The position numbers and the translations under genes are program-made. Shown one piece after another: positions 11,930 to 20,964 of a DNA stretch of 64,000 nt (positions are counted from its first letter, which is position 1; each line of letters opens with the position of its first letter). Source of the stretch: Bilabrum cf. latius (taxonomy: Eukaryota > Bigyra: Bicosoecida > Bigyra > Bicosoecida). The notes under the pieces were generated by a model. That model was not told where the DNA came from and ran no database searches. It was given only the letters and a program-made list of their open reading frames with translations. The DNA lies in NCBI GenBank assembly GCA_965178125.1, contig OZ237766.1, positions 62,001 to 126,000 of the forward strand. The letters are read 5' to 3'.

Positions 11930-14900
11930 ATGATAGCATCCGTTCCGGCCCTTGGAGGGCTTGATGATGACGTGCAGGGGTTCATCAGCGCCATGGTTGA
12001 GCAAGTATTGGACGGAAGCATGGAAAAATCGGAGCTTGCCGAAAATATGGCCGCGTTCCTCGAGGATTCTGGCGTCACGGTTAGCGCAGAAACCATCGTG
12101 GGGTCGATGTTCGACGGTACGAAAGGCTCAGCCAAGACAGCGGCTGCCGGCAAGGGAGCAGCGAAGAAGGGAAGTCGACGCCGCCCGAAGCCCAGGCGAG
12201 GGGCGAGAGGAAAACCAGCCAAGGAGCAGTCGAGCGCGACGGCATCATCGCAAGAAACCAAAGACGAATCATCTGCGGACTCCGTGGGGCAGTCACCGGC
12301 GAGCGGCGCGGGGGCCGGCACAGGTGGGGACTCCGAGGTACCCCCCCAGGAGGGTGAGGAGGAGGAGGAATTGCGGAAGGCGAAGGCCCCCGTGAAGCTG
12401 GGCGCAGATCAGGTGCTGGAGCGCCGCGGCGGGGACGACGGCGGCATGGCTGATTTCATGTGGGGTGGCGTGGGCGGGGCCCTCCGGCCTGGCGGCTCCG
12501 TGCTCCCCAACGGGCTCATGGTGTCGGGCGGGACCGGCGGCTCGAGGGTGGCCATCAACCCCGAAATCGATAGCCTGGACTCCCCCGCATCGGCTGACAT
12601 CCTGGCCAAAGTGGCCAAGCGGTACCTGAGGGACGAGCGCAAGGCCGCGATGAAACAGGCCACCCTCATGCGCAGGCTGGAACAGAGGAGGGCAGCTCTG
12701 GGGAATGACGAGGCCGGGGACCTCTCCTCCGTGGCGGGCAAGAAGCGGGTCCCGGGTGGGGGGCTGCCGCCCTCCGCGGGGGGCTCTGCCTTGGCTGCAG
12801 GGGGCGGCATCACCGATTCGGTGGGTGGATCTGCGGCGCTGGGCCGACTGGATGATGACGGCAGCGGGGACGGACTCGGGGTGGGCGGGGGCGGGCGGGA
12901 CATCCACTGCACGGGGTACTCGATGGGGTTCGGCGGGCGCGACCTGCTCAAGGACGCCGAGGTGCATGTGTGCATGGGCAGGAGGTATGGGCTGGTGGGG
13001 CCCAACGGGTATGGCAAGTCCACGCTGCTGAGGAGGCTGGCCCGGGGACAGGTGCCTGGTGTGCCCGAGATGGTGCGGATCGTGTACATCGACCAGGAGG
13101 TGCCTGCCTCGGACATGTCGGTGCTGGAGACTGTGCTGCGGTCGGATGCAGAGAGGACCGCGCTGATGGAGGAGGAGGAGCGGCTGCAGGCGCGGCTGGA
13201 TGCAGCGGGGGTCGAGCTGGAGGTTAGGGAGAAGGAGAGGCAATCGAAGGAGGCGGAGGAGAGAGAGGGGGGCGAGGGCAAGAGGGCAGGGGGGGGCAAG
13301 GGGGACGAGGATAGGCCAGCGGTGAAGGGGGGCACCCAGGCCAGGAAGAGGCTCAAGCGGAAGATGGAGAAGGAGAAGGAAAAGGCCGCCCAGGAGGCAG
13401 AGGCGGCGAATCCAGGGGCGGCCAAAGCGGCAGCCGAAGAGGCGGCCAAGGCGGCCAAGGAGGCAGAGGACAAGGCAGCCGAAGAGGCAGAGAAGGCCAA
13501 GGCAGAGGCGGAGGCGGCCCGACCCAAGCGGGCGCTGGAGGGGTTGACGGAGGAGGAGCTGGCCCTGAGGCAGGAGGAGGACTCGGAGCGATTAAGACGG
13601 GTGGGGGAGGCCCTGGAGCAGATGGGCGCCGCTGCCTCGGAGGCCAGGGCGGCCTCGCTGCTGGCCGGCCTGGACTTCACCCCGGCCATGCAGGCCATGC
13701 CCACCCGCGACCTGAGCGGAGGGTGGAGGATGCGTGTGTCCCTGGCATGCGCGCTGTTCGTGGGCATGACCCCCATGACTGTGCTGATGCTGGACGAGCC
13801 CACGAACCACCTGGACCTGAGGACGCTTGCATGGCTGGAGAAGACGCTTGCGGATTTCCCCGAGCACTCCTCGCTCGTGGTTGTGAGCCATGACCGGCGC
13901 TTCCTGGATAGCATCTGCTCCGACGTGATCCACCTGACCACCCAGAAGCTGCGGTACTACAAGGGCAACTACACTTCCTTCGAGGAGCAGCGGATGGAGC
14001 GCCAGAGGAGGGAGGCCAAGGCGAGCGAGGCGGCCGACAGCAAAAGGGCTCACATCCAGCAGTTCGTGGACAAGTTCAGGGCCAATGCCAAGAGGGCGGC
14101 CATGGTGCAGTCCAGGATCAAGGCGCTCGCCAGGATGGACGCAGTGGGCGCGGTGCAGGCGGACGAGGCAGACCCGCACTGGCGATTCAGGTTCCCGGAC
14201 CCGCCCGAGATCACCGCCGGGGGCGCGCCCCCTCTGCAGCTGGTGGACGTTTCGTTCGGGTATGACAGGAGCAGGCCGCTCTTCAAGGGTGCCTCCCTGG
14301 GGATCGGGATGGACAGCCGGATCGCGCTGGTGGGGCCCAACGGGGCGGGCAAGTCCACGCTGCTGCGGCTGATGCAGAACGAGCTTGTCCCGCTGGCGGG
14401 TCACGTGGCTCGGCACTCGAAGCTCAAGGTGGCTCGAATCGACCAGCACCACGCCGATGCTCTGGACATGGACAAGACCCCGCTCGAGTTCATGGCCGGC
14501 AAGTACCCCGGGGTCAAGCCGGACGAGATCAGGGCACACCTGGGAGGATTCGGGATCAAGGCCGACATGGCAACTCGGTCCATCGGGACACTCAGCGGGG
14601 GCCAGAAGAGCAGGGTGGCATTCGCGCTTGTGGCCTGGGAGCGCCCGCACGTGCTGCTGGCGGACGAGATCACCAACCACATGGACATCGCCTCTGTGGA
14701 TGCACTGGTGGTGGCGCTGGCAGAGTTCGCCGGGGCCGTGGTGCTGGTGAGCCACGACCAGCACTTTATCGAGTCTGTGGCCCCCGACGAGCTGTGGGCC
14801 CTGGAGGGAGGGTCCCTGCAGCGGTTCAGGGGCAATCTGCAGGACTACAAGAAGCACGCCATGAAGGTGGGGGCCATCGAGCAGAGGAGGAGGAAGGGGG

Positions 14901-15127
14901 GCATGGGGGGCGGGGCCGCCGCGGGCAAGCTCAGCAGGAGGAGGGGGGGTCGCGGAGGAGCGGCAGGGGGGCGGTCGCACGCGGACGACAAGGGGAGGAT
15001 CGAGGCCCGGGCGGCGGCTCTGGCGGTGAAGGGGGATGATCTGCCTGATGATTGGGGGGCCGTGGGTGGGGGGCTGCTGCTGGGAGAGGATGGGGAGGGA
15101 GACGGGCTGCCACCCATCGGATCTTGA
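11930..15127 (+). CDS. ABCF ATPase, ABCF3/GCN20-like
   Basis: This is a single exon of 1,065 residues with no TAG. The N-terminal 100 residues resemble the non-ABC domain of GCN20/ABCF3. Then come two ABC cassettes without membrane segments, as in ABCF proteins that act on ribosomes (GCN20 promotes GCN2 activation). Cassette 1 has Walker A GPNGYGKST (about residue 356), signature LSGGWRMRV and Walker B MLDEPTNHLD. Cassette 2 has GPNGAGKST (about 801), LSGGQKSRV and LLADEITNHMD. A Lys/Glu/Ala-rich insert of about 130 residues (about 420-560), probably coiled coil, splits cassette 1. Two oddities are Tyr in the first Walker A and ADEIT in place of LDEPT in the second Walker B; the catalytic glutamate is kept. 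The tail is Gly/Arg rich. The stop is TGA. Confidence 0.92.
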   Translation: MIASVPALGGLDDDVQGFISAMVEQVLDGSMEKSELAENMAAFLEDSGVTVSAETIVGSMFDGTKGSAKTAAAGKGAAKKGSRRRPKPRRGARGKPAKEQSSATASSQETKDESSADSVGQSPASGAGAGTGGDSEVPPQEGEEEEELRKAKAPVKLGADQVLERRGGDDGGMADFMWGGVGGALRPGGSVLPNGLMVSGGTGGSRVAINPEIDSLDSPASADILAKVAKRYLRDERKAAMKQATLMRRLEQRRAALGNDEAGDLSSVAGKKRVPGGGLPPSAGGSALAAGGGITDSVGGSAALGRLDDDGSGDGLGVGGGGRDIHCTGYSMGFGGRDLLKDAEVHVCMGRRYGLVGPNGYGKSTLLRRLARGQVPGVPEMVRIVYIDQEVPASDMSVLETVLRSDAERTALMEEEERLQARLDAAGVELEVREKERQSKEAEEREGGEGKRAGGGKGDEDRPAVKGGTQARKRLKRKMEKEKEKAAQEAEAANPGAAKAAAEEAAKAAKEAEDKAAEEAEKAKAEAEAARPKRALEGLTEEELALRQEEDSERLRRVGEALEQMGAAASEARAASLLAGLDFTPAMQAMPTRDLSGGWRMRVSLACALFVGMTPMTVLMLDEPTNHLDLRTLAWLEKTLADFPEHSSLVVVSHDRRFLDSICSDVIHLTTQKLRYYKGNYTSFEEQRMERQRREAKASEAADSKRAHIQQFVDKFRANAKRAAMVQSRIKALARMDAVGAVQADEADPHWRFRFPDPPEITAGGAPPLQLVDVSFGYDRSRPLFKGASLGIGMDSRIALVGPNGAGKSTLLRLMQNELVPLAGHVARHSKLKVARIDQHHADALDMDKTPLEFMAGKYPGVKPDEIRAHLGGFGIKADMATRSIGTLSGGQKSRVAFALVAWERPHVLLADEITNHMDIASVDALVVALAEFAGAVVLVSHDQHFIESVAPDELWALEGGSLQRFRGNLQDYKKHAMKVGAIEQRRRKGGMGGGAAAGKLSRRRGGRGGAAGGRSHADDKGRIEARAAALAVKGDDLPDDWGAVGGGLLLGEDGEGDGLPPIGS

Positions 15128-15308
15128 GCTTGAGGGTGGAAATGCCACGCTTTCTTGGGCTTGGGTGTTGAGACGTGGGCTATAGATATGGACATGCCAG
15201 TAGCTGGGGTCAGCAGAGCTATCACACTATCGCAGTCATCACACGGACCTTGCAAGAGGATCACACAATACGGGGCCAGGGCCAGCACCCCTTCACACCG
15301 CAATCTGA

Positions 15309-16689
15309 TCACCCGACGATGGACAGCCCCTTTGCCAGGATACGGATCAGCGCCCTCCCGCTGCACCGGGCCCCTGCCGCTTCCAGCTCGTCACACGCGT
15401 CCTCATGACCCCCCAGGATGGCTGCCTCCAGCGGGCTCACCTCATGGGTCTTGCCCGCCCCGTCCTTCATCTCGCCCTTCATCTCCAGCCCGCCAGCCAG
15501 CTTGCCCAGCCTCAGTCTCCTGGCCAGCTCCATGGGCCTGCCACAGGCGGCTGCCTGGAACACCATTCGGGCGTCCCTCTTTGCCTCCACTGCCCTCCTC
15601 CACTGCAGCATTCGGCGCTTTTCCATCGGCATAACGACGGCTCGAGCCCGCTCAAGCAGCGCCCCGCTCGGGTCCAGCAGCAGCAGCTGCTTCTCGACCT
15701 CAAGCTCCGGGGACTCCTCCAGGAGCCGCCTCATGCAGGCAGCTGGGGTGCGCGGCTCTGCGGACATCGCACGCACAAACAGGTCGGAACTGTTCCTCTT
15801 CCCGTCCCAGCATGAGGTGTGATGGCTCTCGTGTGGCAGCTTGCCGCCCGACTCCTCCACTCTGGCGCCGAAGGCGAGCAGGACAGCGGCGCTCATGAAG
15901 GATCCCGACCAGCACGCGTGATGCAAGGGCGGCTTGAGAGGCTGCGATTTAGGACATATTGATTTGTACGGGTCATGGGCTGGGGTTGATGAAGAGATGG
16001 ACCCCCTCGGATACGCAGCACCATTTCACTTACAGAATTGAACGACTCCACGTCTGCCCCGGCTTCCAGGAGCATTAGGGACTCACGGTGGAACCCTTTG
16101 TGCGATACCATCTAAAGAGGTGTCCACCCGTACTGCTTATATGGATCGCGCGAAAATCAATGACTTGTGCTGGGATTGGCTACTTCCGTCCGTTCTCGCT
16201 CCCATTCTCTGCTCGAGACATACCTCATTTTCTATCTCTAGGTCCGGTTTCAGCGGCAGAATGACTTTCAGAAGGCGAATTTGATTGTTCCAAACCACGG
16301 TGTGGATTGGTGCCCATACCTTCCCAGCGTTTGGAGGCTGCAACGGCAGTTAAATAGGCACACCCGATAAATCATATCCGGGATAGCAGTGCGGCACGAA
16401 CGTATTCGCTAGCGTTGTTCTTACAGTAAGATCCACACCTGTACATCCAGACGCTTCAATGGCGGCCGATACAACTTCGCCTGTGCAGAAATTCGAGTTG
16501 AGCAGCCGTCGAACCCTGGCACCTCGATCGCTGCTACTGTGAGCTTGCTTGATGCTTGAATGACTGTATCACGAAGACTTTTTAAGAAGCTAGTAGCTGT
16601 AGGACAGGACAGACGATGCAAAATAAGTCTCACGTCATGTTTGGAATGAATTCACGCGGCATGGGCAAGATCGGATCTGTCTTGTCCAT
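15309..16689 (-). CDS. Ankyrin-repeat protein
   Basis: Five exons (16689-16634, 16536-16425, 16337-16224, 16132-16034, 15941-15309) give 337 residues ending in TGA. Joining exons 3 and 4 makes an ankyrin junction (KPDLEIENE then YGWTPL). Exon 4 continues through TAG at 16112 directly after TPL, the spot usually held by His in the TPLH consensus, and goes on to LLEAGADVESF. Exon 5 gives PPLHHACWSG and GARVEE, another repeat, then a charged helical C-terminus. Ankyrin repeats bind proteins; the partner is unknown. The introns are 88-98 bases. The first exon is the least certain: the 25-base element just upstream (16736-16760) ends like an intron, so an extra 5' exon is possible. Confidence 0.8.
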
Positions 16690-16760
16690 GTCATCCGAGC
16701 GGCAGTGCAACTTCAAGTTGGCGAGGTACTGTTAGTGTGAGCTTGCTTGATGCTTGAATG
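16538..16760 (-). repeat. Two copies of a 25-base intron-end element
   Basis: The same 25 bases occur at 16538-16562 and 16736-16760 (plus strand TGTGAGCTTGCTTGATGCTT then GAATG). On the minus strand the first copy abuts the predicted acceptor of intron 1 of the ankyrin gene (CTCACAG). The second ends CTCACACTAACAG, also acceptor-like. The flanks do not match. Confidence 0.8.
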
Positions 16761-16809
16761 TCTGCATTCCTGCTGATCCATGGCTGTGCACTCAAATATC
16801 ATTTTCACT

Positions 16810-18124
16810 TCACTTCAATGCATTCAGCGGGATCTTCAGGTACGCCGTCCCGTTGCCCTCGGCGGGCGGCAGCTCCCCGTTCCTGAGGTTGACCTGCAGG
16901 GAGGGCAGCAGCAGCTTGGGGGCGCCCAGCTGCGCGTCTCTCTCGCTGCGGAACTTGACGAACTGCTCCTGGGTGGTGCCTCTGTGCAGGTGCTTGTTCT
17001 CCTTCAGCTCCTGCTCCACCGTGCTCTCCACCTTGAGCTCCCTCCCGCCGGGCTTGTAGTCGTGCCCCACGAACACGCGCGTGCCCGGCGCCAGCCCCAG
17101 GATCTTCTGGGCCGAAGAGAAGAGGGTCTCCGCGCTGCCCCCGGGGAAATCGCACCGCGCGCTCCCAAAGTCGGGCATGAACACGGTGTCCCCAGTGAAA
17201 CAGGCGTCCCCGATGACGTACGTGACGCACGCCGGCGTGTGCCCGGGAGTGTGCATGACCCTTGCCTCGATCTCTCCGATCTTGAAGGTGTCCCCGTCGT
17301 TGAAGAGCAGGCAGAACTGGGAGCCGTCCGTCTTGAACTCGTCGCCCAGGTTGAAGAGCTTCGCGAAGGTTCCCTGCACCTCGGCGACCCTCGCCCCGAT
17401 ACCGGTCTGGGCCTCAGGGTACGCCTTCTTGTGGAGCGCGGCACCGGTCAGGTGGTCCGCGTGCACGTGTCTGCGGCGGAGAGGGGCAGTGGAGAGAGGC
17501 GAGAAGGGAGTACATGTGTGCTATACCAGTCAATAATATTGAAGTACACGCTAGGCCATGCTCCACTTGCACTTGGTGGCGGCGCATGATGGGCATCTGA
17601 TGGGGAGGGCCAGCTGCAGCAATCAGGCGCTTCGCGCCTTGACTATTCTGAGCCGGCGAAGCCACGGCGGCATAGCCAATCAGATTCTCACGTATCAAGA
17701 ATGTACTTTACGGTCAGACCTTTCTCCTTCACGTATGCCTGAACCTGCTCCGCGTGCTCGCTTGATGTGGAGCCGGACGCGAGATCGAAGTCCATCACTG
17801 TATCAATCAACGCGCACTCCTTCGTGGCCGGATCGGAAACCACCTGCATAAACAATAGACATAATGCGGTCATTATAATGTTGTTTCATGCGCAGCGTAT
17901 AGTTTCTGGGAGTAGGGAGATGCATGCTGAAGTGCAACTGCGCTGCTTACGAAGCATGCGGTAGATGTCGTCTCATGGAAGATGAGTTCGACGTCTGGAG
18001 TACCCTTGAGCTCTGAGGCAGAAGTGATATCAGCTGCTGCGGCCATTGTGCTTTCGATTGTTGTTTTAATTGTGGCAGGGTTCGGGCACTGATTTGCAAG
18101 CAGCTGATTCTGGTTTATTGCCAA
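16810..18124 (-). CDS. Metallo-beta-lactamase-fold hydrolase, ETHE1/BLH-like
   Basis: Three exons (18124-17951, 17843-17692, 17470-16810) make 328 residues. The metal site THVHADH is created by joining exons 2 and 3. Other fold motifs are DPATKECALIDTVMDFD, the second histidine in HTPGHTP, the aspartate in FTGDTVF, and the last histidine in VFVGHDYKPGGRE. This matches the persulfide dioxygenase/glyoxalase II branch. The VMDFDLASG segment and the long loop after the metal site are closest to bacterial BLH/ETHE1-like proteins. Likely chemistry is hydrolysis or persulfide oxidation with one or two metals; the substrate is not decided by sequence. The first 25 residues before MAAAADI could be a targeting peptide or could be untranslated. 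There is no TAG; the stop is TGA. The ankyrin gene follows 120 bases downstream on the same strand. Confidence 0.85.
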
Positions 18125-18597
18125 ATGTCACCTCACTGGACGGCGATCATGCGTAGAAGTGCACTAGCACCGTCTTGTACCCTTATATGTACCACTCAAA
18201 GATAGGTGCCTTTATTGGGGTCTATCTTTCTGTGCGAGGGCGATCTGAGGCCTACAAAATTATTCTTGACCTTGCCTGCCTATTCGCTTCTGGCCCCTTA
18301 CAAGCATTTTTTTTTTCGAACTGCGAGATGAAGATACACTATATTCTTTAGAAATTGAATAAATGAACGGCACTCTGCGTAAACGCTGCATCACTGCTGC
18401 TTTGGCTGGAGCATGAAGAGTGGTGGACTCGGATCACCAAGACCAGGCCTAGGCCTGTGTCAAGAACAACCACCACCATTTGAGCTGCAGAGCCACGTTA
18501 CGCCGCGAGTATAATATTATATACGTGTATTCAAATCTGCCTTTCTGGTTTCAATTCGTCACACCCTGTTGCAACGGCGATAGCTTTTCAAGCTAGA
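18125..18597. other. Divergent intergenic region
   Basis: These 473 bases separate the start codons of the hydrolase (-) and the 2OG oxygenase (+). They are AT-rich, with a T9 run near 18308 and a TATA-like stretch near 18510-18525, about 80 bases upstream of the oxygenase ATG. It is probably a shared promoter region. No RNA gene was seen. Confidence 0.45.
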
Positions 18598-20280
18598 ATG
18601 GCTGCTGCAGGAACTGTGCAGGTCTCCGCTGCACCAGGCTCCGCGAGTAGTGCCCGACCAGATAGTACAGATATTACAATGGAAACTATCGCTGGGAGCG
18701 CTGATGAATTGGCTTGCTTGCAGCGCGCAGGATGCAGAGTTTCGCATGGATCCGCCGGCCGGCCTCCGGTTCTCGAGCACGATGGGGACCCCGTGCTCCG
18801 CTGCGGGCAGCTTGCCGCGTCCAAAGGCGTCATTGCAGCTACATTTGCTAGCAGTGCGGTTCAGTCGATCCCGGACATCACCCTGCGCGCGAGCGAGCAC
18901 GAAGACCTGGTGGTGCCCATGAGCGGCCTGCTCGCTCGCGACCCTGAGGCGCAGCTGAGGCTGACGGCACGCGTGCTCGCTCATGGATATGCGGTCATTC
19001 GTCATTCAGAGGCAGAGTACGAGCACATCGCTCAGCTGTGGGACGCGCTGGGCCGACTGATGCGCCTGGACGAGGCGAGCAAGTTTTCGATGATGGGGGA
19101 CGACTGCGGGTACGTGGACGGCGGGATCTTCGAGCAGTTCTAGTTCCGGTATTAGGAGGGGCTGGGAGACGATGCAGCGGAGGCCAGGCGGGGGGAGTGG
19201 CCCTCCATCAGGGACCTGTCGGCGGGGCAGGAGGAGGGCGAGCCCGTCGTCCCGTCCCGCACACCGGCCCACATGCGGGGTGAGACTCGGCAGAAAGATG
19301 TGCCGGGGTGCGCTGGCCCCAAGTACCCGTGGCCCCCGGGAGATGAAGGGCTCGCGGGGCACCTGCCAGGGGAGCCCGGGGTGTGGAGCTTCCGCATGGC
19401 GGCCTGCGAGTACTGGGGCAGGTAGGCGAGGCACGGCCGGGAGGTGCTCCGAGGACTCGCCCAGGGGCTTGGAGTGAAGCCTGCCGAGCTGCTCGGGCTG
19501 GTGGATGACCCGGACTGCATGCTAGAAGGGGAGGCCTCAAACGCGGACATGCGGCTGTTCCATTACCGGAACAGGAGCGGGGAACAGGGCGACATGCGGG
19601 ACTGGGGGGAGGCTCACGTGGACATTGGGCTGCTGACCATGATCCCGCTGGGAGGGAGAGGCATCCAGCTGTGCGAGGGGTCTGCCCCGGGGAGCAAGCG
19701 GGCCCCCTCTCCGCCCGGCCTCAAGATGCTGGACAAGGCCAGAGGGCTGTGGGTGTCCATCGAGGAGAGCGCGTGTCCCGGGGACATGGTCGTGTTCCCT
19801 TCCGATGTATTCAGGGTGCTGTTCGGCGGCATGCTGGGTGGCACTGTGCACCGGGTGCATCGGCCCACGGGGACTGCAACGGAGCGGTACAGTATCCCCC
19901 TCATCATCCGACCCAAGGACGGGGCCATGGTGAGGACTATCCCAGGGGGGCCCATGGGGGAGCGGCTGCGGCGACTGCATGGGAGTGCAGCGGCGGGTGA
20001 GCGGCCGGGGGCGGGAGCTGCCGACCCAGGGAGTCATGCAACAGGAGCGTCTGCGGGTGCTGCGGGCGATGGAGTGAAGGGCGAGCCCGCGGCGGGGGAG
20101 GATCGCAGCGGCGACTATGCCCTGTACCCGTCCTACTCGCCTCACTTCCGGCTAGCTGCTTTGAAGCACGTGCTACCATCCACAGCAGACTTTGCGTACC
20201 TGCCCAAAGACTGGGCGAGCGCGAAGGCCAGGGCTGACCGGCATGCGGCAGGGAAACCACTGTGGGAGAAGTCGTCCTAA
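18598..20280 (+). CDS. 2-oxoglutarate/Fe(II)-dependent oxygenase, isopenicillin N synthase-like
   Basis: Starting at ATG 18598 (MAAAGTV), the frame runs 560 residues to TAA through TAG codons at 19141, 19153 and 19423. The double-stranded beta-helix iron motif lies wholly downstream of all three TAGs: AHVDIGLL (H340, D342), the distal histidine in GTVHRVHRP (H418 or H421) and the 2-oxoglutarate arginine in ERYSIPL. The order and spacing match the DIOX/isopenicillin N synthase-like family, in which Fe(II) and 2-oxoglutarate drive hydroxylation or ring chemistry. The substrate is unknown. The N-terminal 130 residues (LRLTARVLAHGYAVIRH) resemble the DIOX_N domain. Read with the standard code the protein would stop at residue 181 with no active site. 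Confidence 0.83.
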
Positions 20281-20964
20281 TCGGATCATTTGCAACTGAG
20301 AGGCGCGCATCCTGATTGCAAGACAGTTGGGGCCAGGCAACTGAAGAGACTAAACGATCCGGCGCAATCCTATAGTATAAACTGCTGTACTACTCATTCG
20401 GATCTGCACTGCCCGCAAGGGTTTGCATAAAAGCCATCTATTTCTACGGAGTCCCGGACACCCCCGTTGGTGCGGGCAATGAGGTCTCTGAGATTGTGAG
20501 GTCGCGCGTGGGGCGCAGTGCAGCACCGGCTCGAGGTGCAGGATCAGATGCGTTGCAACAGAGCGGAAGCGTGAGCGTTCAAGGAGGCCAGGCCAGTGAT
20601 GTACTAGCAGGAGCGGGGCCTAGGGGTGGCCGAGGGAAATGGGGGCGGATCTAGGAGAGAGGATCGTCCGGGTATCATATATGATCCCACATTCCGAGCC
20701 TGAGAAAAGAGACGACTCGTGCAATAGAGGGGCCTAGCACGGACCCCACGAGTTACCCGACGACGACGTTGCTCCTCGGGCAGGCATATATGTGAGAATG
20801 CCCGTGGGTGCCATAGCTTCCGATCCCGCCGGATCTACAGGCGAAGGTTCCGGCGAGGCGCTACACAACAACACGTCCCTGCCACCATGATGAGATCGTC
20901 CTTCCGCAAATTAGCTACAATCAGATAGCATTCTATTCTTAGATAGGCTTTGAACATCCGCAGC
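20281..20964. other. Intergenic, no gene seen
   Basis: 684 bases lie between the 2OG oxygenase and the AIFM3-like gene, both on the plus strand. Base composition is mixed and no open frame, tRNA or repeat stands out. It should hold the 3' UTR of one gene and the promoter of the next. Confidence 0.45.

Noticed and set aside
20400-20960. Possible RNA gene in the gap before the AIFM3-like gene
   Set aside because: No tRNA boxes, no long stems and no conserved RNA motif could be drawn by eye.
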